DNA of 64,000 nucleotides from Leisingera sp. ANG59. GTDB taxonomy: Bacteria; Pseudomonadota; Alphaproteobacteria; Rhodobacterales; Rhodobacteraceae. The position numbers and the translations under genes are program-made. The stretch is from contig NZ_WLCM01000010.1 in assembly GCF_013317235.1 (NCBI RefSeq), positions 84,062 to 148,061 on the forward strand. The letters run 5' to 3'. The notes beneath the pieces were generated by a model that had not been told where the DNA came from, searched no databases, and saw only the letters and a list, made by a program, of their open reading frames with translations. Positions 43,636 through 53,424 of the stretch are shown in pieces (the stretch's first letter is position 1; each line of letters begins with the position of its first letter).

Positions 43636-45981
43636 ATGACAGCCCTTTCCCCCATACCTTCCGCGCTTGCGGCTCTGACCCTTTCCTGTACAGGACTGCT
43701 GCCTGTTGCGCCAGCTCAGGCAGCCTATGAAACCAGCGAAGGCAGCGCCGCTCCCGAAACCGCCATCGTGATCGGCATACAGGACTACGACCACGTCAGC
43801 GATCTGACCAACACCCGCAAGGACGCCGAGGCGATGGCAGAGATGCTCAAGACCTTCGGCTATACCGTCTATGAAGGCTACGACCTGGACAAGCGCGGGT
43901 TCGAGGCGCTGCTGCGGCAGGCCGCGCTCAACATCCGCGACGGCAGCCAGGTGTTTTTCTACTACGCCGGCCACGGCATTCAACTTGGACGGCGCAATTA
44001 CCTGCTGACCAGCGATGCTGAGCTTACGGGGATTCACGACCTGCCGTTCCAGTCAGTCACATTGGACCGGGTATCCGCCATTCTGGGCGGCAAGGCCGGC
44101 AGCCAGATCCTGATGCTGGATTCCTGCCGCGACAACCCGGTTCCGCAAGCCAAGCTCAACGCCGAGGTCGGCGCCCAGCTATATGAGGCGCGCGAAGGCT
44201 TTGATGTGTTCCGCCCGCCGCTGAACACGCTGGTGGCTTTTTCCACCTCCCCCGGCGCCACCGCGCTGGATGGGGAGCCCGGCAGCAACAGTCCCTATAC
44301 GGCTTCGGTCGTGCGGCACTTCCCGAACAACCCCGACGAGGACGCGATGACCGTCCTGGCAGCCATCCGCAGCGATGTCTATAGCGCCACCGGCAATACC
44401 CAGGTGCCTTGGGAAAGCTCCACCCTGATGCAGAAGATCTATCTGCGCCCTGCGGAACGGTCACTGAACGTCGCCTCTGCCAGTACGGACACTGAAACGG
44501 AGGCCGTGGCCGCCAGCCTTGACCAGATCCCAGCGGAACTGTCTGTCAAGGTGCCGCTGGGCCGGGCGCTGGAGCTTGCGCCTGAAATCAGCCCTTATGT
44601 TCAGGCAGGCACAACGGTTTCGATCGTTGAAAATTCGTCTACCGGTGTCACATCGCTGCAGTCTGGCGATGGCGGCGCGCTCAGTGTCAGCTATGCGCCC
44701 AAGCTGACGGAGCTGCCCGCCCGCCAGGACGGCGGCCAGGTCCGCAGGGACCGGATGGTGCTGCGCCTGGCACAGGCCGATGCAGTGCGCGACGTGACTG
44801 TGAACCTCGAGATGATTGCCCGCCAATGCGACCTGGAAGCTGGCGACCTGCTGGACCTGCAGGGCGTTGGCTTGTTCCGCTACCCCAATGAAATCGACCT
44901 AAGGGCAGCGGAAGCCGCCTGCCGGGAGGCTGTTCAGGCCGCGCCGGACCTCGGCCGTCTGCACTATCAGCTAGGCCGCGCGCTGCAAGGCCAGGGGCGC
45001 CTGATGGAAGCCTATGAAGCCTTTGAAAAGGCCGCGGAACTGGGCCATGTCCGCGCCTACAACGCGGTGGCCTATCTGCATGTCACGCCAAATGTAGACC
45101 GCGAAACGGTGCCGATCCCCTACAACCCAGACAAAGCCTTTGCGCTTTGGGACAAGGGTATCGAAGCCGGCGACCCTTTCTCGATGCATGCCTTCGGCAA
45201 GCGGCTCCTGCGAAAGAGCAGCACGCCCGAGGAAAAGCAGCGCGGCTATGACCTGCTGAGCCGCGCTGTCGAGCTTGGCCATACTTATTCGATGAACGAG
45301 CTTGGCTATTTCTTTCTATGGAGCGGCGATGAACTGGCGCAGCCGGAACGCGGGCTAACATACCTTGAGGCTTCCGCCGGGCGCGGCGACATCTATGGCA
45401 CAGCCAATCTGGGCTATGTCTACCGCGATGGCGGCGCCGGCAAACCTGTGGACAAGGAAAAGGCCCGCGCCCTGTTCGCCGAGGCTGCCCAGTTGGGCCA
45501 CCCTCATGCCCCGGGTGAGATCGGCCGGATGATCATGAACGGCGACCTGCCCGGCAGCGATGCCGCCGAGGCGCTGGAATGGTATGACATGGGGCTTTCC
45601 CGCGGCGACGCCTGGGGTGGTGCCAATGGCGCCTGGGTGGCGCTGAACCGGCTGTCTGACCGCGTCCCGGCCCATGCCGCCGCGGCCCGGGCCGGCAAGG
45701 CGATGGCCCTGAATGACCCGGATGCGCGGGCAGCGGCACGGGAGCTGCTGGCGGGGATGACCAAAGCGGACATCTCAGCCGCGACCCAGTCCGTCCTGCG
45801 CGGGCTCGGGTCAAGCATTGCCGTTGACGGCCAGTTCGGCCCAGCCTCACGCAAAGAACTGGCAGATTGGGCCCGCGAGGCGGGACTGCCCGCAACCGTG
45901 CCTGAGGACGCCGTTGATCAATTGCGGCTGGCAGCGCAGGTTCATTTCGCTCTGAACCCGATCCGCCAGGACCTGTTCTGA
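43636..45981 (+). CDS. secreted caspase-like protein with Sel1-type repeats and C-terminal peptidoglycan-binding-like end
   Basis: A 781-residue protein with a signal peptide (LLPVAPAQAAYE). Residues 40-280 are a caspase-type C14 domain with His113 in YYAGHGIQ and Cys164 in MLDSCRDNP, both in place. Residues 430-670 form Sel1/TPR-like helical repeats (ALQGQGRLMEAYEAFEKAAE, FAEAAQLGHPHAPGEIGRMI). The end has VDGQFGPASRKELADWARE, a peptidoglycan-binding-like motif. It should act in the periplasm on a protein or cell-wall target; the substrate is unknown. It follows two lipoprotein genes on the same strand and is convergent with ntrX. Confidence 0.85.
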   Translation: MTALSPIPSALAALTLSCTGLLPVAPAQAAYETSEGSAAPETAIVIGIQDYDHVSDLTNTRKDAEAMAEMLKTFGYTVYEGYDLDKRGFEALLRQAALNIRDGSQVFFYYAGHGIQLGRRNYLLTSDAELTGIHDLPFQSVTLDRVSAILGGKAGSQILMLDSCRDNPVPQAKLNAEVGAQLYEAREGFDVFRPPLNTLVAFSTSPGATALDGEPGSNSPYTASVVRHFPNNPDEDAMTVLAAIRSDVYSATGNTQVPWESSTLMQKIYLRPAERSLNVASASTDTETEAVAASLDQIPAELSVKVPLGRALELAPEISPYVQAGTTVSIVENSSTGVTSLQSGDGGALSVSYAPKLTELPARQDGGQVRRDRMVLRLAQADAVRDVTVNLEMIARQCDLEAGDLLDLQGVGLFRYPNEIDLRAAEAACREAVQAAPDLGRLHYQLGRALQGQGRLMEAYEAFEKAAELGHVRAYNAVAYLHVTPNVDRETVPIPYNPDKAFALWDKGIEAGDPFSMHAFGKRLLRKSSTPEEKQRGYDLLSRAVELGHTYSMNELGYFFLWSGDELAQPERGLTYLEASAGRGDIYGTANLGYVYRDGGAGKPVDKEKARALFAEAAQLGHPHAPGEIGRMIMNGDLPGSDAAEALEWYDMGLSRGDAWGGANGAWVALNRLSDRVPAHAAAARAGKAMALNDPDARAAARELLAGMTKADISAATQSVLRGLGSSIAVDGQFGPASRKELADWAREAGLPATVPEDAVDQLRLAAQVHFALNPIRQDLF

Positions 45982-45989
45982 ACAAACAA

Positions 45990-46011
45990 GCGCCCGGTTC
46001 GAACCGGGCGC
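45990..46011. terminator. 22-bp palindrome between caspase gene and ntrX
   Basis: GCGCCCGGTTCGAACCGGGCGC is a perfect palindrome between the two convergent stop codons. It can form a strong hairpin on both strands, without a T tail. Confidence 0.7.
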
Positions 46012-46022
46012 CCGCAGCCTCT

Positions 46023-47432
46023 TCAGGCTTCTTCTTCCTCGTTCTCCACATGCGCCACCCGGGCGCCTGCTTTGTTGGACGTCACCACCCCCAGCGACTT
46101 CAGCTTGCGGTGCAGCGCCGAGCGCTCCATGCCAACGAAGGAGGCGGTGCGGCTGATGTTGCCGCCAAAGCGGTTGATCTGGGTCAGCAGGTATTCGCGC
46201 TCAAACGCCTCCCGCGCCTCGCGCAGCGGCAGCGTCGCCAGCGCGCCGGACAGCACCACCCGGCCTTCCTCCTGCGGCTTTTCTTCCTCGCGCGGCAGAT
46301 CCTTGGCCTCGATCGGGCCGCTGCCGTCGCCCAGGATCAGCACCCGCTCCACCAGGTTCTTCAGCTGCCGAACGTTGCCTGGCCACAGCATGGTCTGCAT
46401 CAGCGCCACGGCCTCATCCGTCAGCTCGCGCAGCGGCAGGCCCTGGGCCTCATTGAACTGGGCGATGAAATGCTTTGCCAGAAGCGGAATATCCTCGCGC
46501 CGGTCAGCCAGCGACGGCACTGCAACCGGCACCACGTTCAGGCGGTGATACAGCTCCTGCCGGAAGGTGCCTGCCTCGATCTCCGCATCCAGATCCTTGT
46601 TGGTGGAGGACACAACCCGCAAGTCCACCTTGATCTTGTCCGATCCGCCGACCCGCTGGAACTGCTGATCCACAAGCACCCGCAGGATTTTGGACTGGGT
46701 GCCCAGCGGCATGTCGGCGACCTCGTCAAAGAACACCACGCCGCCATGGGCCTGTTCCAGCAGCCCCGGCTCCACCCCGCGTTCGGCGGATTCCCGGCCG
46801 AACAGAACTTCTTCCATCCGGTCCGGTTCAATGCTGGCGCAGTTCACGGTGACAAAGGGCGCAGAAGCACGGTTCGAATTGGCGTGGATAAAGCGGGCGG
46901 CTATTTCCTTGCCGCTGCCCGCCGGGCCGGTCAGCATCACCCGGCCGTTGGATTTGGTCACCTTGTCCAACTGGCCGATCAGCGTCCGGAACGCCGCCGA
47001 AGACCCGATCATCTCTGCCGGGCCGGTATCCTTGCGCTTCAGATCCGTATTCTCCCGGCGCAGGCGCGAGGTCTCCATCGCACGCCGGATCACCACCATC
47101 AGCTGGTCGATGTTGAACGGCTTCTCGATGAAGTCATAAGCCCCCTGCTTGATCGCAGCGACCGCGATTTCAATGTTGCCGTGGCCGGAGATGATCACCA
47201 CCGGAATATCCGGCGTGTCCCGCTTCACCGCCTTCAGAATGTCGATCCCGTCCATCTGGCTGTCCTTCAGCCAGATATCCAGGATCATCAGGGCAGGCTG
47301 GGCCGCCTCCAGCTGAGCCATGCATTCGTCGGAACTGCCCGCCTTGCGGGTGGCATAGCCCTCATCCTCCAGAATGTCCGAGACCAGTTCGCGGATGTCG
47401 CGCTCATCATCTACAATCAGAATGTCACTCAT
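46023..47432 (-). CDS. ntrX: nitrogen assimilation response regulator NtrX
   Basis: A 469-residue response regulator. The receiver domain (phospho-acceptor Asp52 in MILDIW) is followed by a AAA+ domain with Walker A GPAGSGKEIAARF and Walker B VVFFDEVADMPL, then a Fis-type DNA-binding end (RTASFVGMERSALHRKLKSLG). The GAFTGA loop that contacts sigma54 is absent: the corresponding stretch reads FGRESAERGVEPGLLEQ. It therefore probably acts without sigma54. It pairs with NtrY, whose gene overlaps by four bases. Confidence 0.94.
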   Translation of the reverse strand: MSDILIVDDERDIRELVSDILEDEGYATRKAGSSDECMAQLEAAQPALMILDIWLKDSQMDGIDILKAVKRDTPDIPVVIISGHGNIEIAVAAIKQGAYDFIEKPFNIDQLMVVIRRAMETSRLRRENTDLKRKDTGPAEMIGSSAAFRTLIGQLDKVTKSNGRVMLTGPAGSGKEIAARFIHANSNRASAPFVTVNCASIEPDRMEEVLFGRESAERGVEPGLLEQAHGGVVFFDEVADMPLGTQSKILRVLVDQQFQRVGGSDKIKVDLRVVSSTNKDLDAEIEAGTFRQELYHRLNVVPVAVPSLADRREDIPLLAKHFIAQFNEAQGLPLRELTDEAVALMQTMLWPGNVRQLKNLVERVLILGDGSGPIEAKDLPREEEKPQEEGRVVLSGALATLPLREAREAFEREYLLTQINRFGGNISRTASFVGMERSALHRKLKSLGVVTSNKAGARVAHVENEEEEA

Positions 47433-49711
47433 GTCAGACCTGCTTTCACTGTGCTCTTGTTAGGCGCCGCCGCTTTTTGGGCTGCGGCGGGAAGGCGGAT
47501 CACCGCCATTGCGCCGTTATGCGCGTGTCCCTCAAACACCGGGGCGTCTTCCAGCGTCAGCGTGCCCCCGTGCTCTTCGATTATTTTCCTGACGATCGGC
47601 AGCCCCAGCCCGGTGCCCGCATCCCGCGTGGTCACATAAGGCTCAAACAGCCGCGCCCGGTCTTCCGGAAGACCGATACCATTGTCGGCAATCCGGACTT
47701 CATAGGCATTGCCTGCCTGTTGTGCCGACACCCGGATTTCCGGAACCAGCCCATCCGGGGCGCCCTTTTGCTTCAGGCTTTCAATGGCTTCGCCTGCGTT
47801 CTTGATCAGATTGGTCAAAGCCTGGCCAATCATTGTTGAGTCCAGATCCGACAGCATCTCTGCCTTTGGCAAATCCGCTGTGATCCGGACATCCGGCTGG
47901 CCCTGCTGCTGCAGGATCACCGCATCCCGCACCAGTTTGACCAGATCCTCCTCGCGCCGTTCCGGTTCCGGCATGCGGGCGAATTTCGAAAACTCATCGA
48001 CGATCCTGCGCAGGTCATTGGTCTGGCGCACGATCACTTCGGTCATCGCCTGCAGCTGATCGCTGTTCTCCTCGCCCAGCTTGGGCGCAAACTTGCGCTT
48101 GATGCGCTCGGCGCTCAGCTGAATGGGGGTCAGCGGGTTCTTAATCTCATGCGCAATCCTGCGGGCCACATCGCCCCAGGCCGCCATACGCTGGGCACTG
48201 ACAAGGTCTGTCACGTCATCAAAGGCCACCACATAGCCTTCCAGGCCGCCTTCTTCGGAGCGCCGCGGCGACATTCGGACTAGAAGGTTTTCCAGCTGTC
48301 CCTGCCGGGTCACTTTCACCTCTTCCTGCACCACCTCGGCGCCGGTCTCGATCAGCTCCGCAAACAGCGGCCCGAATTCCGGTACAGCGACTGCCAACGC
48401 CAGCGACTGCTGATCCTCCTGCCAGTCCAGCAGCCGTTCAGCGGACCGGTTCACAAAGGTCACCCGCCCGTCGGCATCCAAGCCAACAACCCCGGAAGTC
48501 ACGGAGGACAGCACAGAGTCGAAAAGCCGCCGCCGCCGCTCGATCTGGCGGGTATTCTCGATCAGCCGCCCGTGCTGCGCCTTAAGCTCCTTGGTCATCT
48601 GGTTAAAATATTCACCCAACAGGGCGATTTCGTCACCATCCCGCTCAACAGGAACCTGCACATCCAGATTGCCGGCCCCGACACGCTGCGCCGCAACTGT
48701 CAGCCGCCCCACCGGACGCGACAGACGCTCCGCAAACCACATCCCCAGCCACATCGCCGCGAGGATCAGGATCACCGCAAAGCCGAGGTAAAGCAGAGCA
48801 AATTCAAACAGAACCCTTCCCCGCTCGCTCTCGAGCTGATGGTACAGGTGGGCAGTTTCCTGGGTGTCATCCAGCAGGTTCAGCAGTTCGCCATCCACAT
48901 CGCGGCTGATGTAGAGGAAGCGGTCGACAAAGGCGTTCAGGCGCACCAGCGCACGGAACTCGCTGTTGTCCCAATCCTCGATCAGCATCAGGCCATCCTC
49001 GCGGGCGGCGGCGATCTGGCGATCGCTGGGCTTTTCAAAATCGAACTCATAGGACCGCTCGCCGCGGGCGCGGATCAGCCCCGCACTGTCGACGATATAG
49101 GCCTCACGCAGCCCCCGCTGGACCTGCAGCTGCCCCTGCGCCAGCACTAGCCGCAGTTCGGCATCATTAATGAAGAAACTGCGCGACCGGCTGTTGTCGA
49201 GGTAACGCGCCAGCGCGAGGGCATCTTCGGTCAGGTCACCCTTTTGCTGCGACTGATAGGCCTCGGCAGCCTCCAGCGAGCTGCCGATCACCTGACGCAC
49301 CCGCTGCGAGAACCAGCCCTCAAGCCCCACGTTGACCGTTAGCACCGCGAAGACCGCGACAATGACGGTGGGAATCAGCGCCAGGAAGCCGAATGCCCCA
49401 ATCAGCCGCAGATGCAGCCGGGAACCCGCCGACTTTGAGCGCCGCGCCGCGAACAGCCGCACGATCTGGTTCATCACCAGGGCTGCAATGGTCAGGATGT
49501 AAACCAGATCGGCCAGCAGAATCAGCCGCAGCGGTCTGGACGAAGCGCCTTGCCCGAACGGGCCGATAATCAGGAATGTTGCCAAGGCCAGAACGGGGCC
49601 CAGCAGAACCAGGCCAATGGTCCCGATATTGCGCGCCCGGCGGGTTCTCCGCCACCGGTCCAAGGCCGCAAACGGCCCGTATGCCGCCCTCAGATGTGAC
49701 TTATGCGCCAC
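47429..49711 (-). CDS. ntrY: sensor histidine kinase NtrY
   Basis: A 760-residue membrane sensor kinase. Three N-terminal hydrophobic segments (residues 25-110) and another near residue 300 anchor a long periplasmic sensor region. HAMP, PAS (LFDSVLSSVTSGVVGLDADG), then the H-box RIAHEIKNPLTPIQLSAERI and an ATPase domain (ADNGIGLPE, then GTGLGLPIV) follow. Phosphorylates NtrX. The periplasmic part distinguishes it from cytoplasmic NtrB. It starts 101 bases after the ntrC stop, a gap in which I see no clear promoter. Confidence 0.93.
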   Translation of the reverse strand: MAHKSHLRAAYGPFAALDRWRRTRRARNIGTIGLVLLGPVLALATFLIIGPFGQGASSRPLRLILLADLVYILTIAALVMNQIVRLFAARRSKSAGSRLHLRLIGAFGFLALIPTVIVAVFAVLTVNVGLEGWFSQRVRQVIGSSLEAAEAYQSQQKGDLTEDALALARYLDNSRSRSFFINDAELRLVLAQGQLQVQRGLREAYIVDSAGLIRARGERSYEFDFEKPSDRQIAAAREDGLMLIEDWDNSEFRALVRLNAFVDRFLYISRDVDGELLNLLDDTQETAHLYHQLESERGRVLFEFALLYLGFAVILILAAMWLGMWFAERLSRPVGRLTVAAQRVGAGNLDVQVPVERDGDEIALLGEYFNQMTKELKAQHGRLIENTRQIERRRRLFDSVLSSVTSGVVGLDADGRVTFVNRSAERLLDWQEDQQSLALAVAVPEFGPLFAELIETGAEVVQEEVKVTRQGQLENLLVRMSPRRSEEGGLEGYVVAFDDVTDLVSAQRMAAWGDVARRIAHEIKNPLTPIQLSAERIKRKFAPKLGEENSDQLQAMTEVIVRQTNDLRRIVDEFSKFARMPEPERREEDLVKLVRDAVILQQQGQPDVRITADLPKAEMLSDLDSTMIGQALTNLIKNAGEAIESLKQKGAPDGLVPEIRVSAQQAGNAYEVRIADNGIGLPEDRARLFEPYVTTRDAGTGLGLPIVRKIIEEHGGTLTLEDAPVFEGHAHNGAMAVIRLPAAAQKAAAPNKSTVKAGLT

Positions 49712-49811
49712 TTACTGCCCTCATCCTGATGTGCGACTCTTTGCGAGTCACCGCCATATCTCGTGGTCCTGCCTAGGAAAATTACAGCAAGGCCACATTT
49801 CTGTGGCGATA

Positions 49812-51176
49812 TTACATCAGTTTGCGGCGGCGTGTCACCTCAATATCCAGATCGGTGATCTTCTTACGCAGGGTATTCCGGTTGATCCCCAGCAAATCCG
49901 CGCATTTCGCCTGGTTGCCGCCAGTTGCCGCCAGGGCAATCTCGATCAGCGGCGTCTCCACCTCGCGCAGCAGCCGCATGTACAGGCCCGGCGGCGGCAG
50001 CATGTCCCCGTGCAGGTCGAAATACCGCTGCAGATGGCGGCCAACTGCTTCTGACAGCTTCTCATTGGCAAATCCTGGCACGGCCGGCTGCGGTCCGGCT
50101 TGCGGGCCCAGAACAGCTTCAGCGTCAGCCTGGGTGATCTCTTCGCTGCGCGAGGTCAGCGCCAGCCGGCGGACGGTGTTTTCAAGCTGCCGCACATTTC
50201 CGGGCCAGGCAAAGCGCCGCAGCACTTCCCGTGCAGCTTCGCTCAGCTCCCGGTGCGGCGCGCTGTCGTTCTCGGCCTTGATCAAGAAATGCTCCGCCAG
50301 CAGCGGTATGTCCTCCACACGCTCCCGCAGCGCCGGGACATGGAGCTCCGACCCGCAGATGCGGTAATAGAGATCCTGGCGCAGAGCGCCGCTTTCCATG
50401 GCGGCGGTCAGGTCCTTCTGGCTGGAGGCAATGAACCGCGGCGCGTGATCGCCAGGAACATCCATCATCCGGACCAGCCGCGCCTGCGCTTCCTCCGGCA
50501 GGTCCGCCAGTTCATCAATGACCAGGGTGCCGCCCTTGACTTGCGCCAGCAACCGGGAGGGGCCTTCCAGCGCGATCAGATCTGCCGCATCCGCATGCAC
50601 AAACGGCAATGTCCGCCGGTCTGAAAAGTCATGAATTGCCTGCACAATCAGAGACTTGCCGGTTCCGCTTTCGCCAGTGATCAGCAGCGGCAGATCAGTG
50701 TTCATCACCCGTGCAATCAGCCGGTACAGCGCCTGCATCACTTCGCTGCGGCCGATCAAAGGCAGCTCTTCGGGGCGTTCCTTTGAATCGGAACGCGGCG
50801 TCGGCGCCACCCGCTTGGCCGAAAGCGCCTTGGCCGTGCGCTTCATCAGTTCCGGCAGGTCAAAAGGCTTGGGCAGGTAGTCGTAGGCCTCCGCCTCCTC
50901 AGCCTTGATCGCCGTCATGATGGTGTTCTGCGCCGAGATCACGATCACCGGCAGCCCGGGCCGGTCGGCCTGGATCTTGGGCAGCATCTCCAGCCCGTTC
51001 CCGTCCGGCATCATCACGTCCGAGATAACGACATCGCCCTTGCCCTCGCCGACCCAGCGCATCAGCGTAGTCAGCGAGGATGTGGCATGCACCTTGCAGC
51101 CCGCGCGGGTCAGCGCCTGGGTCAGAACAGTGCGGATGGTGCGGTCGTCGTCAGCGACCAGAACAGTGCCGTCCAT
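49812..51176 (-). CDS. ntrC: nitrogen regulator NtrC
   Basis: A 454-residue response regulator with receiver (Asp53 in [12 protein letters not shown]), AAA+ domain (Walker [16 protein letters not shown], Walker [13 protein letters not shown]) and a Fis-type C-terminus ([17 protein letters not shown]). The GAFTGA loop is missing: the region reads [14 protein letters not shown]. This is the Rhodobacter type, known in R. capsulatus to activate the housekeeping RNA polymerase. Targets there include nitrogen assimilation genes; amtB at 55.7 kb is a plausible local target. The gene starts three bases after the ntrB stop. Confidence 0.95.
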   Translation of the reverse strand: MDGTVLVADDDRTIRTVLTQALTRAGCKVHATSSLTTLMRWVGEGKGDVVISDVMMPDGNGLEMLPKIQADRPGLPVIVISAQNTIMTAIKAEEAEAYDYLPKPFDLPELMKRTAKALSAKRVAPTPRSDSKERPEELPLIGRSEVMQALYRLIARVMNTDLPLLITGESGTGKSLIVQAIHDFSDRRTLPFVHADAADLIALEGPSRLLAQVKGGTLVIDELADLPEEAQARLVRMMDVPGDHAPRFIASSQKDLTAAMESGALRQDLYYRICGSELHVPALRERVEDIPLLAEHFLIKAENDSAPHRELSEAAREVLRRFAWPGNVRQLENTVRRLALTSRSEEITQADAEAVLGPQAGPQPAVPGFANEKLSEAVGRHLQRYFDLHGDMLPPPGLYMRLLREVETPLIEIALAATGGNQAKCADLLGINRNTLRKKITDLDIEVTRRRKLM

Positions 51177-51179
51177 TGA

Positions 51180-52259
51180 TCAGCTCTCCTGCGGTTTTGC
51201 GTCACGCGGCACGCGCGACAGCGACAGACGGAACACCGTGCGCCCGGGAACCGAGCTCACGGATATCCAGCCATTATGCTCCGAGACGATCTTGCTCACC
51301 AAAGCAAGGCCCAGCCCGGTGCCGTTCTCCCGGCCCGACACAAACGGGTCGAAAATGTCATCCTTGATCTTGTCCGGCAGGCCCGGCCCGTCGTCGGCGA
51401 TCTCGATCTGAAGGGGCAGCAGCTTGCCGGTTCCGTCGCTGCGGCGCAGCCGGAAAGAATGTTCATAGAAAGTGCGGATATGAATGGTTCCACCTTTTGG
51501 ATCAGCCGCTTCCGAGGCGTTCTTCAGCAGGTTTAGCACCACCTGCAGCAGCTGGTCCGCATCCCCCCAGGCCATCGGCAAGGAGGGGTCGTATTCCTCG
51601 GTGATGGTCATATGGGCACCGAACCCCAAGAGTGCTGAGCGCCGTGCACGGTCCAGCACATCGTGGAGGTTCACCGGCTTGAAATCCGGCTCGGTCAGGT
51701 TGCCGAACTGCTCCACTTGCTCCAACAGCTTCACGATACGGCGGCTCTCGCTGACGATCAGGTCGGTAAGTTCCAGGTCCTCAGGCCCCAGCCCCATGCT
51801 CAACAGTTGCGCCGCGCCTGTAATACCAGCCAGCGGGTTCTTGATTTCATGTGCCAGCATCTCCGCCATGCCGATGGCCGAGGCCGCGGCGGATTTGGCG
51901 GAATGGGTCTGGGTCATCCGCCCCGCCAGCTCCCGCGGGGTGACCATCAGCAGCATCACCCCCTCCTGCCCCTGCAGCGAGGCGATCTGCACCCCGCATT
52001 GCAGCGGCGCGCGGCTGCCGGAGCCCACGTCTATGTCATTCACGAACAGCGGCGTGCCCTGCACGCGGGCGCGGGCAAAGGCCTCCTCGATCGGCGCGTC
52101 AATCGCCAGCGTATCCCAGACCGGCTGCCCCAGCAGCGCCTTGCGGGAGGTATTCAGGAAACCCTCGCCAGCGGCGTTCACATCAGCAATCTTGTCCCAA
52201 GCGTCGATCAAAAAGGCCGGCACCGGCAAAGAGGCCCACAGAGCAGCGCTGTCCATCAT
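51180..52259 (-). CDS. ntrB: nitrogen sensor histidine kinase NtrB
   Basis: A 359-residue cytoplasmic kinase. A PAS domain (residues 10-110) is followed by the H-box MLAHEIKNPLAGITGAAQLL and an ATPase domain (VLNLLKNASEAAD, IADDGPGLP, NGTGLGLALVSKI). It phosphorylates and dephosphorylates NtrC under control of a PII protein; no glnB or glnK is in the window. It overlaps dusB by four bases, so the order dusB-ntrB-ntrC-ntrY-ntrX forms one cluster as in Rhodobacter. Confidence 0.95.
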   Translation of the reverse strand: MMDSAALWASLPVPAFLIDAWDKIADVNAAGEGFLNTSRKALLGQPVWDTLAIDAPIEEAFARARVQGTPLFVNDIDVGSGSRAPLQCGVQIASLQGQEGVMLLMVTPRELAGRMTQTHSAKSAAASAIGMAEMLAHEIKNPLAGITGAAQLLSMGLGPEDLELTDLIVSESRRIVKLLEQVEQFGNLTEPDFKPVNLHDVLDRARRSALLGFGAHMTITEEYDPSLPMAWGDADQLLQVVLNLLKNASEAADPKGGTIHIRTFYEHSFRLRRSDGTGKLLPLQIEIADDGPGLPDKIKDDIFDPFVSGRENGTGLGLALVSKIVSEHNGWISVSSVPGRTVFRLSLSRVPRDAKPQES

Positions 52260-53242
52260 GCGGCGGCCTCCGGTCTTTGTGCGCTCAGCGCCTCCGGCAA
52301 CAGGGCCAGCACATCTTGCGGGTTCTTCTCCGTCAGCACTGCGCGGCGCATGGCGGGGCCGGTTCCAGCCTCATCCATGTACCAGCCCAGATGCTTGCGC
52401 GCGACGCGTACACCCAGGTCCTGCCCGTAGAAGTCGAGCATTGCCCGGTAATGATCTGAAACCATTGAGATAAACGCTTCCCCCTCCGGGATCTCCGGCG
52501 CCAGTGTGCCCCACAGATGATGGGCAACCTCTGCCAGCAGCCAGGGCTTTCCTTCGGCGCCGCGCCCGATCATCACGCCATCGGCGCCCGACAGTTCCAT
52601 CGCCTGCCGCGCAGTCGCGGTATCAACGATGTCGCCATTGGCCAGCAGCGGCACAGTCACCGCGTCCTTAACCGCCCGGATCGCCGCCCAATCCGCCGAG
52701 CCCTTGTAGAACTGGCAGCGGGTGCGCCCGTGGATCGTCACCATCTGCACCCCGGCCTCGCAGGCGCGGCGGGCCACATCCGGGGCATTCAGGCAGTTGT
52801 CGTCCCAGCCAAGCCTTGTCTTCAGCGTAACTGGCACATCCACGGCATCCACAACGGCCTCAATCAGCTTCAGCGCATGGTCCGGCGTCTTCAGCAAGGC
52901 AGAGCCGGAATAGCCGTTTGTCACCTTCTTGGCTGGGCAGCCCATGTTGATGTCGATGATCCGCGCGCCCTGCCCGGCGACCTGCTTCGCGGCCTCGGCA
53001 ATCCAGTATTCGTCACGCCCCGCCAGCTGCACCGCGGTGTTCTCCACATCCGCGCTCAGCTCGGCCCGCTCGCGCACGCCGGGCTTGGCCTGCACCATCT
53101 CCTGGCTTGCCACCATCTCGCTCACCATCAGCCCAACGCCAAAGGAGCGGACCAGATCCCGGAACGGCCGGTCGGTGATTCCCGCCATCGGCGCCAGGGC
53201 GATGGGCGGGGACATGGAGGTGGTTCCAAGCGTGAAGGACAA
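52256..53242 (-). CDS. dusB: tRNA-dihydrouridine synthase B (NifR3)
   Basis: A 328-residue flavoenzyme that reduces uridine to dihydrouridine in tRNA. Motifs are LAPMAGITDRPFRDLVRS, INMGCPAKKVTNGYSGSALL with the catalytic cysteine, TIHGRTRCQFYKG and ANGDI. The historical name nifR3 comes from its place in front of ntrBC in Rhodobacter, an order kept here. First gene of the ntr cluster; its promoter should lie in the 182-base gap before ispDF. Confidence 0.95.
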   Translation of the reverse strand: MSFTLGTTSMSPPIALAPMAGITDRPFRDLVRSFGVGLMVSEMVASQEMVQAKPGVRERAELSADVENTAVQLAGRDEYWIAEAAKQVAGQGARIIDINMGCPAKKVTNGYSGSALLKTPDHALKLIEAVVDAVDVPVTLKTRLGWDDNCLNAPDVARRACEAGVQMVTIHGRTRCQFYKGSADWAAIRAVKDAVTVPLLANGDIVDTATARQAMELSGADGVMIGRGAEGKPWLLAEVAHHLWGTLAPEIPEGEAFISMVSDHYRAMLDFYGQDLGVRVARKHLGWYMDEAGTGPAMRRAVLTEKNPQDVLALLPEALSAQRPEAAA

Positions 53243-53424
53243 CTGCCTAATCCTTGTGCAACTGAGTGGTTTTTACCCGAAGCTTCTGCTATGCAGCAAT
53301 GAATTGCGCCTCTGCAAGCGGTTGCCGCACCTCATTTGCCTATTTTTTAATCACATTCCGCCGGGTGATTGCCACTTCCCGCGCCACCTCATAAACAATG
53401 CGGGAACTTCCGCACGAGGACCGC

